A stretch of DNA of 64,000 bases from Streptomyces sp. NBC_01689 (GTDB taxonomy: Bacteria > Actinomycetota > Actinomycetes > Streptomycetales > Streptomycetaceae), in contig NZ_CP109592.1 in the NCBI RefSeq assembly GCF_036250675.1, forward strand, positions 8,556,001 through 8,620,000, in the 5' to 3' direction. A program made the position numbers and the translations under genes. Under the pieces are notes generated by a model, which searched no databases, was not told where the DNA came from, and saw only the letters and a program-made list of their open reading frames with translations. This document shows positions 58,961 through 64,000 of the stretch, in pieces (positions within the stretch are counted from its first letter, which is position 1; every line of letters begins with the position of its first letter).

Positions 58961-60265
58961 TCAGCGCTCCCGCAGGTCGACGATCCGCCTGATCTTCCCC
59001 ACGGACCGCTCCAGCGATTCCGGTTCGACGACCTCGACGGCGACCGACACCCCGATGCCGTCCTTCACGGCCGTCATGATGGAACGTGCCGCCGCGTCGC
59101 GGACCTCGGGCGTGGCGCCGTGCCGCGCCTCGGCCCGTACGGTGAGCGCGTCGAGGCGGCCCTCGCGAGTCAGCCGGAGCTGGAAGTGCGGCGCGACGCC
59201 CGGCGTGCGCAGCACGATCTCCTCGATCTGGGTCGGGAAGAGATTGACCCCCCGCAGGATCACCATGTCGTCGCTGCGGCCGGTGATCTTCTCCATCCGG
59301 CGGAAGACGCGCGCGGTGCCGGGCAGCAGCCGGGTCAGGTCCCGGGTCCGGTACCGGATCACGGGCATGGCCTCCTTGGTGAGCGAGGTGAACACCAGCT
59401 CGCCCTCGGAGCCGTCCGGCAGCACCTCGCCGGTGATCGGGTCGACGACCTCCGGGTAGAAGTGGTCCTCCCAGACGTGCAGCCCGTCCTTGGTCTCCAC
59501 ACACTCCTGGGCGACGCCCGGGCCCACCACCTCGGACAGGCCGTAGATGTCCACGGCGTCGATGGCGAACCGCTCCTCGATCTCGCGGCGCATCTCCTGC
59601 GTCCACGGCTCCGCGCCGAAGACACCCACCCGCAGCGAGGTGCCACGCGGGTCGACGCCCTGCCGCTCGAACTCGTCGAGCAGCGTGAGCATGTACGAGG
59701 GGGTCACCATGATGATGTCGGGGCGCAGGTCCTGGATGAGCTGGACCTGACGGGCCGTCATCCCTCCGGACGCGGGGATCACCGTGCAGCCGAGCCGCTC
59801 GGCGCCGTAGTGCGCGCCGAGGCCACCGGTGAACAGTCCGTAGCCGTACGCCACATGGACCTTGTCGCCGGGCCTGCCGCCCGCCGCCCGGATCGAACGC
59901 GCCACCATGTCGGCCCACATGGACAGGTCGCCGTCCGTGTAACCGACGACCGTGGGGCGTCCGGTGGTCCCGCTCGACGCGTGAAGGCGGCGGATCTGGT
60001 CCTGGGGTACGGCGAACATCCCGTACGGATAGTTCGCGCGCAGGTCCGCCTTGGTCGTGAACGGGAAACGCGCCAGGTCGGCCAGGGTGCGGCAGTCCTC
60101 CGGCCGGACGCCCGCCTTGTCGAAGGACTCGCGGTAGAAGGGCACGTTCTCGTAGACGTGCCGCAACGTCGAGCGCAGCCGCTCCTCCTGCAGCGCCCGC
60201 AGCGCGTCGGCGCCCAGCCGCTCTCCCGCGTCCAGGAGCTCCTTCGACACCACGGAATCCGCCAT
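58961..60265 (-). CDS. paaK: phenylacetate-CoA ligase
   Basis: 434 aa, ATG with GGAGGAG five bases upstream. PaaK features: LRSTLRHVYENVPFYRESFDKAGV at the N-terminus, RRLHASSGTTGRPTVVGYT (P-loop), VDIYGLSEVVGPGVAQEC, VIRYRTRDLTRLLPG and C-terminal GKIRRIVDLRER. It activates phenylacetate or a related aryl acid to the CoA ester. No paa oxygenase genes adjoin it, so it may serve a different aromatic acid. An operator-like 18-bp inverted repeat lies upstream. Confidence 0.9.
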   Translation of the reverse strand: MADSVVSKELLDAGERLGADALRALQEERLRSTLRHVYENVPFYRESFDKAGVRPEDCRTLADLARFPFTTKADLRANYPYGMFAVPQDQIRRLHASSGTTGRPTVVGYTDGDLSMWADMVARSIRAAGGRPGDKVHVAYGYGLFTGGLGAHYGAERLGCTVIPASGGMTARQVQLIQDLRPDIIMVTPSYMLTLLDEFERQGVDPRGTSLRVGVFGAEPWTQEMRREIEERFAIDAVDIYGLSEVVGPGVAQECVETKDGLHVWEDHFYPEVVDPITGEVLPDGSEGELVFTSLTKEAMPVIRYRTRDLTRLLPGTARVFRRMEKITGRSDDMVILRGVNLFPTQIEEIVLRTPGVAPHFQLRLTREGRLDALTVRAEARHGATPEVRDAAARSIMTAVKDGIGVSVAVEVVEPESLERSVGKIRRIVDLRER

Positions 60266-60300
60266 GGGGACTCCTCCCTCACCAACCGTACCAATCCGGG

Positions 60301-60318
60301 CGACCGATCATTCGGTCG
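60301..60318 (-). promoter_or_regulatory. TetR-type (PaaR-like) operator upstream of paaK
   Basis: CGACCGA-TCAT-TCGGTCG is a perfect inverted repeat, 36 bp before the paaK start codon. Its ACCGA/TCGGT halves resemble sites recalled for PaaR-type TetR regulators of phenylacetate genes. No paaR is in the window. Confidence 0.6.
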
Positions 60319-60478
60319 TGCTCTTCGGGATCAGTAATTCAGTCCGGTCGCGTCTCGTGCAAGGGGTCGGCGTCCAGTTTCTTCCCGGGCCCGCGTGCGG
60401 GGCCGGGAGGTGCGGGCCGTGCGGCCGGGCGCGACCGTTCGCGAGAGGGTGGTGCCGGGCCGTGACGGCGGTACGAGG

Positions 60479-62161
60479 TCAGCCGTCGGCCTCCGCGGCC
60501 ACCGAACGTGCCCAGCGGTAGTCGGCCTTGCCGCTCGGGGAACGCTGGATGGTGTCCGCGATGACCAGCTGGCGGGGGATCTTGTAACCCGCGAGATGGT
60601 CCCGGACATGGGCCTGGATGTCCTCCAGGGACGGCCTGCTCGCACCGCGGCGCAGTTGTACGACCGCCGCCACGTGGTTGCCCCATCTCTCGTCCGGTAC
60701 TCCGGCGACCAGCGCGTCGTACACGTCCGGATGGGACTTGAGGGCCTGCTCGACCTCCTCCGGGTAGACCTTCTCGCCGCCGGTGTTGATGCACTGGGAG
60801 CCGCGACCGAGGACGGTCACGACACCCTCCTCGTCGACGGTGGCCATGTCGCCGAGCAGGACCCACCGTTCGCCGTCCTTGTGGAAGAAGGTCTCGGCGG
60901 TCTTGCGGGAGTCGTTGTAGTAGCCGAGGGGGACGTGCCCGCACTGCGCGATGCGTCCGGGCTCGCCGGGGACGGCCGGCTCGTGGGTCGCCGGATCCAC
61001 CACCCGGGTACGGGAGTTGACGCGCACCCGGAAGCCTCTGCCCGGGCCCGAGTCGGCCGTCGCGGTGCCGTTGAACCCGGACTCCGACGAGCCGAAGTTG
61101 TTCAGCAGCATCACGTTCGGGACCAGTTCCTGGAACTGCGCGCGCACCGTCTCCGACATGATGGCCCCGGAGGAGGACACGCTGAACAGGGAGGAGCAGT
61201 CGGTGCCCTTCATGGGGCCGCGCAACGCGTCGATCAGGGGCCGCAGCATCGCGTCGCCGACCAGGGACACGCTGGTGACCTTCTCCCGCTCTATCGTCCG
61301 CAGCACCTCCTCGGGCACGAACTTGCGGTGGGTCACCACCCGTTGGCCGAAGTTGAAGGCGATGAAGGCCGTCAGGGTCGAGGTGCCGTGCATCAGCGGG
61401 GGAGTGGGGAAGAACGTGATGCCCGCGCCGCCCGCGGCGACCCGCTCGGCGAGCTCCTCCGGTTTCGCGACCGGCTCACCCGTCGGGGCGCCGCCGCCGA
61501 GGCCGGCGAAGAACAGGTCCTCCTGCCGCCACATGACGCCCTTGGGCATGCCGGTCGTGCCACCGGTGTAGATGATGAACTGGTCGTCCGCCGAGCGCGC
61601 CGGGAATCCCCGGCCGGGAGACCCTGCCGCCTCCGCGTCCGCGAAGTCCAGGACGTCCGGAGCCGGCGCGGAGCCGGGGTCGGTGCCGGCGGCGAGGGGG
61701 CCGGCGGCCGTCGACGTGCGGGCTGACGCGGAGCCGCGGGCGGGCGTTCCCACGCGCAGGAGATGACGCAGGGCGCGGGCTCGCGGGAGCGCGGCCGTCA
61801 CCCGGTCGGCGAACTCCGCGTCGAAGACCAGGGCCACCAGGTCGGCGTCCTGATAGAGATAGGCCAGCTCCTCTTCCACATAGCGGTAGTTGACGTTGAC
61901 CGGCACGATCCGCGCCTTGAGGCACGCCAGCACCGTCTGCACGTACTCGATCCCGTTGTACAGGTGCAGTCCCAGGTGCTCGCCCGGGCTCACCCCGCTG
62001 TCGATCAGGTGGTGGGCGAGACGGTTCGCCGCCGCGTCCAGCTCCGCGTACGTCAGCCTGCGCTCCGCGCCCGTGCCGGGATGGTCGAGGTGGACCAGCG
62101 CCTCGCGGTCGGGGACCACGTCGACGACCGACTCGAACAGGTCGGCAAGGTTGTACTCCAC
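60479..62161 (-). CDS. FadD19-like steroid side-chain acyl-CoA ligase
   Basis: 560 aa from the GTG at 62161, preceded by AGGAGGAG; upstream in-frame ATGs have no ribosome site. Motifs: VEYNLADLFESVVDVVPDREAL, FIIYTGGTTGMPKGVMWRQEDLF, LLNNFGSSESGFNGT, VTVLGRGSQCINTGGEKVYPEEVEQAL and SPSGKADYRWAR. The YTGGTTG-x-PKGVMWRxED and GRGSx-x-INxGGEKVYPEEVE patterns are, from memory, those of FadD19, the ligase for C26-carboxylated cholesterol. A ~45-residue Ala/Gly/Pro insert (about 155-200) is extra. Divergent from an EchA19-like gene, as in Mycobacterium tuberculosis. Confidence 0.87.
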   Translation of the reverse strand: MEYNLADLFESVVDVVPDREALVHLDHPGTGAERRLTYAELDAAANRLAHHLIDSGVSPGEHLGLHLYNGIEYVQTVLACLKARIVPVNVNYRYVEEELAYLYQDADLVALVFDAEFADRVTAALPRARALRHLLRVGTPARGSASARTSTAAGPLAAGTDPGSAPAPDVLDFADAEAAGSPGRGFPARSADDQFIIYTGGTTGMPKGVMWRQEDLFFAGLGGGAPTGEPVAKPEELAERVAAGGAGITFFPTPPLMHGTSTLTAFIAFNFGQRVVTHRKFVPEEVLRTIEREKVTSVSLVGDAMLRPLIDALRGPMKGTDCSSLFSVSSSGAIMSETVRAQFQELVPNVMLLNNFGSSESGFNGTATADSGPGRGFRVRVNSRTRVVDPATHEPAVPGEPGRIAQCGHVPLGYYNDSRKTAETFFHKDGERWVLLGDMATVDEEGVVTVLGRGSQCINTGGEKVYPEEVEQALKSHPDVYDALVAGVPDERWGNHVAAVVQLRRGASRPSLEDIQAHVRDHLAGYKIPRQLVIADTIQRSPSGKADYRWARSVAAEADG

Positions 62162-62256
62162 CGCTCCTCCTGACGCCGAACGTCCGGGGCCGCCCCTCGG
62201 CTCGACGGTCATCAGAGCAAAGGCCGCCACAACTGGGAAGGGCCCGCGCAGAAGAA

Positions 62257-62277
62257 ATCTGACTGTCTGTCAGAAAA
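62257..62277. promoter_or_regulatory. shared operator motif ATCTGAC-N5-RTCAG-WAAA, copy 2
   Basis: Reads ATCTGAC-TGTCT-GTCAG-AAAA, containing the perfect inverted repeat TCTGAC-N5-GTCAGA. It lies in the divergent region between the FadD19-like and EchA19-like genes. Confidence 0.6.
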
Positions 62278-62301
62278 CCCTTGTACTGACTCGGCGCCTC
62301 C

Positions 62302-62315
62302 TGCAACCTGTTCTC
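62302..62315 (+). promoter_or_regulatory. KstR-like site, imperfect
   Basis: TGCAACCTGTTCTC fits TnnAACnnGTTnnA except for the last base, 23 bp upstream of the EchA19-like start codon. Confidence 0.4.
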
Positions 62316-62338
62316 GTTCCTGCGACGGGAGGACGGCA

Positions 62339-63139
62339 ATGGGTGGGACGGAACACCTCACCGTGCGGCGCGAGGGCGCCACGCTGGTGCTCACGCTCGA
62401 CAGGCCCGAGGCCAAGAACGCGCTCTCGCTGCCGATGCTGGTCGGCCTGTACGACGGCTGGACGGAGGCCGACGCGGACGACGCGATCCGGTCCGTCGTG
62501 CTCACCGGCGCGGGCGGCGCCTTCTGCGCCGGCATGGACCTCAAGGCGCTGGCCGGACGGGGCATGGAGGGCGAGCGGTACCGGGACCGGATGAAAGCCG
62601 ATCCCGATCTGCACTGGAAGGCGATGCTGCGCCACCACCGCCCCCGCAAACCGGTGATCGCCGCCGTCGAGGGACCCTGCGTCGCGGGCGGCACCGAGAT
62701 CCTCCAGGGCACCGACATCCGGGTCGCGGCCGAGTCGGCGCTCTTCGGCCTCTTCGAGGTCAGACGCGGACTGTTCCCGATCGGCGGCTCCACCGTCCGG
62801 CTCCCCCGCCAGATCCCGCGCACGCACGCCCTGGAAATGCTCCTGACGGGACGCTCGTACTCGGCCGCGGAGGCCGCCGCCATCGGGCTCGTCGGCAGGG
62901 TCGTGCCGGACGGAACGGCGCTCGACGCGGCCCTGGAGATCGCCGAACGGGTCAACGCCTGCGGTCCGCTGGCCGTCGAGGCCGTCAAGGCGTCCGTGTA
63001 CGAGACCGCCGGGATGACCGAGACCGAGGGCCTCGCCGCCGAACTCGCCCGAGGCTGGCCCGTCTTCGACACCGCCGACGCCAACGAGGGCTCCCGCGCC
63101 TTCGCCGAGAAGCGCCCGCCCGTCTACCGGCGCGCCTGA
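62339..63139 (+). CDS. EchA19-like enoyl-CoA hydratase (crotonase)
   Basis: 266 aa, GGGAGGA before the ATG. Crotonase motifs: LTLDRPEAKNALSLPMLVGL, the oxyanion-hole segment LTGAGGAFCAGMDLKAL, and VEGPCVAGGTEILQGTDIRVAAESALFGLFEVRRGLFPIGGSTVRLPRQI, which supplies the second oxyanion Gly and a catalytic acid. The GGTEILQGTDIRVA and RQIP segments closely recall EchA19, the hydratase for a steroid side-chain enoyl-CoA. It is divergent from the FadD19-like gene and followed 43 bp later by a DUF35 gene, the same gene order as the mycobacterial side-chain cluster. Confidence 0.88.
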   Translation: MGGTEHLTVRREGATLVLTLDRPEAKNALSLPMLVGLYDGWTEADADDAIRSVVLTGAGGAFCAGMDLKALAGRGMEGERYRDRMKADPDLHWKAMLRHHRPRKPVIAAVEGPCVAGGTEILQGTDIRVAAESALFGLFEVRRGLFPIGGSTVRLPRQIPRTHALEMLLTGRSYSAAEAAAIGLVGRVVPDGTALDAALEIAERVNACGPLAVEAVKASVYETAGMTETEGLAAELARGWPVFDTADANEGSRAFAEKRPPVYRRA

Positions 63140-63182
63140 GCCCCCGCCCGGACGCGCCCGACCTTCGAAGGAGACATCCGGG

Positions 63183-64000
63183 ATGCCCGAAGTCCTCAAA
63201 GCCCCCCTCGTCGTCGAGTTCCCCTTCACCCGCTCGCTCGGCCCGGTCCAGAGCGCGTTCCTCACCGGTCTGCGTGAACGGGTGGTCCTCGGCGTCCGGA
63301 CCACCGACGGCAGGACGCTCGTCCCGCCCGTCGAGTACGACCCCGTCACCGCCGACGAACTCCGCGACCTGGTCGAGGTCGCCCCCACCGGCACCGTCAC
63401 CACCTGGGCCTGGAACCACGCGCCGCGCCGGGGCCAGCCCCTCGGCACGCCCTTCGCCTGGGTCCTGGTCAGGTTCGACGGCGCCGACACCGCGCTGCTG
63501 CACGCGCTCGACGCCCCCGGCCCCGATTCCGTCCGCACCGGCATGCGGGTGCGCGTCCGCTGGGCCGGGGAACGGTCCGGAGCCATCACGGACATCGCCT
63601 GCTTCGAACCGTACGACGGCGGCCCCGGGACACCGGCCGGACCCACCGGCCACGACGGCAGCTTCACCGACCCGGTGACCGGCATCGTCGCCCCCGCCCG
63701 CCTCGACTACGTGTACTCACCCGGCCGCGCCCAGAGCGCCCATCTCCAGGCACTCTCCGAGCGGCGCACGGTGGGGGAGCGCTGCCCGTCCTGCCGCAAG
63801 GTGTACGTCCCGCCGCGGGGCGCGTGCCCCACCTGCGGGGTCGCCACCACGGAACAGGTCGAGGTGGGACCGCGTGGCACCGTCACCACGTACTGCATCG
63901 TCAACATCAAGGCCAGGAACCTCGACATCGAAGTGCCGTACGTCTACGCCCACATCGCCCTCGACGGCGCCGACCTCGCGCTGCACGGCCGGATCGGCGG
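63183..64000 (+). CDS. tandem DUF35 OB-fold protein with zinc ribbon (3' truncated)
   Basis: 272 residues are visible; the frame is open at the window end. AAGGAGA precedes the ATG. Residues ~15-145 form a first OB-fold domain without Cys motif (VVLGVRTTDGRTLVPPVEYDP, GTVTTWAWNH). A second unit starts near 180 with SAHLQALSERRTVGERCPSCRKVYVPPRGACPTCG, a CPxC...CPTC zinc ribbon, then the OB fold GPRGTVTTYCIVNI. Such DUF35 proteins pair with SCP2-type thiolases or hydro-lyases on steroid or ketoacyl-CoA. A thiolase gene is expected just beyond the window. Confidence 0.85.
   Translation, partial: MPEVLKAPLVVEFPFTRSLGPVQSAFLTGLRERVVLGVRTTDGRTLVPPVEYDPVTADELRDLVEVAPTGTVTTWAWNHAPRRGQPLGTPFAWVLVRFDGADTALLHALDAPGPDSVRTGMRVRVRWAGERSGAITDIACFEPYDGGPGTPAGPTGHDGSFTDPVTGIVAPARLDYVYSPGRAQSAHLQALSERRTVGERCPSCRKVYVPPRGACPTCGVATTEQVEVGPRGTVTTYCIVNIKARNLDIEVPYVYAHIALDGADLALHGRIG

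Overview
The window is very GC-rich, with strong third-codon-position GC bias, frequent GTG starts, purine-rich ribosome binding sites and many 4-bp ATGA/GTGA gene overlaps. Together with the gene content (GT-C mannosyltransferases, an ECF42 sigma factor, a DasR-like GntR regulator, CbtB behind a B12 riboswitch, DhaKLM, mycobacterial-type steroid acyl-CoA genes) this points to a chromosome segment of a Streptomyces or a close actinomycete. I see no rRNA, tRNA, CRISPR array, prophage or insertion sequence. Gene 5' ends and functions are read from the sequence and from family knowledge; no search was run.

Layout. 1-3.3 kb: two membrane mannosyltransferases (the first cut by the window edge) facing a D-Ala-D-Ala carboxypeptidase. 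3.4-8.8 kb: a short second Rho factor, a cytochrome P450, then an ECF42 operon (two DGPF/YCII proteins plus the sigma factor) behind a promoter that fits the ECF42 consensus. 8.9-12.4 kb: a GH13 glucosidase, a GlxA-type AraC regulator and an HD-domain protein. 12.5-17.9 kb: a two-component system divergent from an MMPL exporter/DUF2993 pair, with direct repeats between them. 18-24.3 kb: a HutC-type GntR regulator with a dre-like operator, a beta-lactamase-fold esterase, a secreted phospholipase C, a CE7 esterase, an Rv1733c-like membrane protein and a universal stress protein preceded by a 25-codon leader ORF. 24.5-33.8 kb: ferredoxin-reductase/sulfite-oxidase-fold pair, quinone oxidoreductase/GNAT pair, MarR plus membrane exporter, PrmC-like methyltransferase, FadH-type dienoyl-CoA reductase with PadR. 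33.9-39.4 kb: FN3 lipoprotein, GH75 chitosanase, the DhaKLM operon, NodB deacetylase.

39.4-64 kb is dominated by acyl-CoA metabolism. An acyl-CoA dehydrogenase and a CaiB/AMACR-type enzyme are divergent across a TetR-type operator, with the TetR gene next door. After a PadR/SnoaL pair, a Cys-rich copper-storage-like protein, a histidine-phosphatase-fold protein and a B12-riboswitch-controlled cbtB, a second block begins. It holds a FadE26-like acyl-CoA dehydrogenase behind a perfect KstR-type operator, a Ser/Thr kinase with a TPR array, a PYROXD2-like flavoprotein, a nitronate-monooxygenase/acyl-CoA-ligase operon, a penicillin-acylase-family enzyme, another acyl-CoA ligase, a PaaK, and a divergent FadD19-like/EchA19-like pair followed by a DUF35 OB-fold protein cut by the window end.

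The most interesting inference is that the right-hand block is a Streptomyces-type counterpart of the mycobacterial steroid side-chain (KstR) regulon: fadE26, the divergent fadD19/echA19 pair and a DUF35 protein are all present in recognisable form. KstR-like sites lie in front of two of these promoters, and a second shared operator motif links two promoters of the block.
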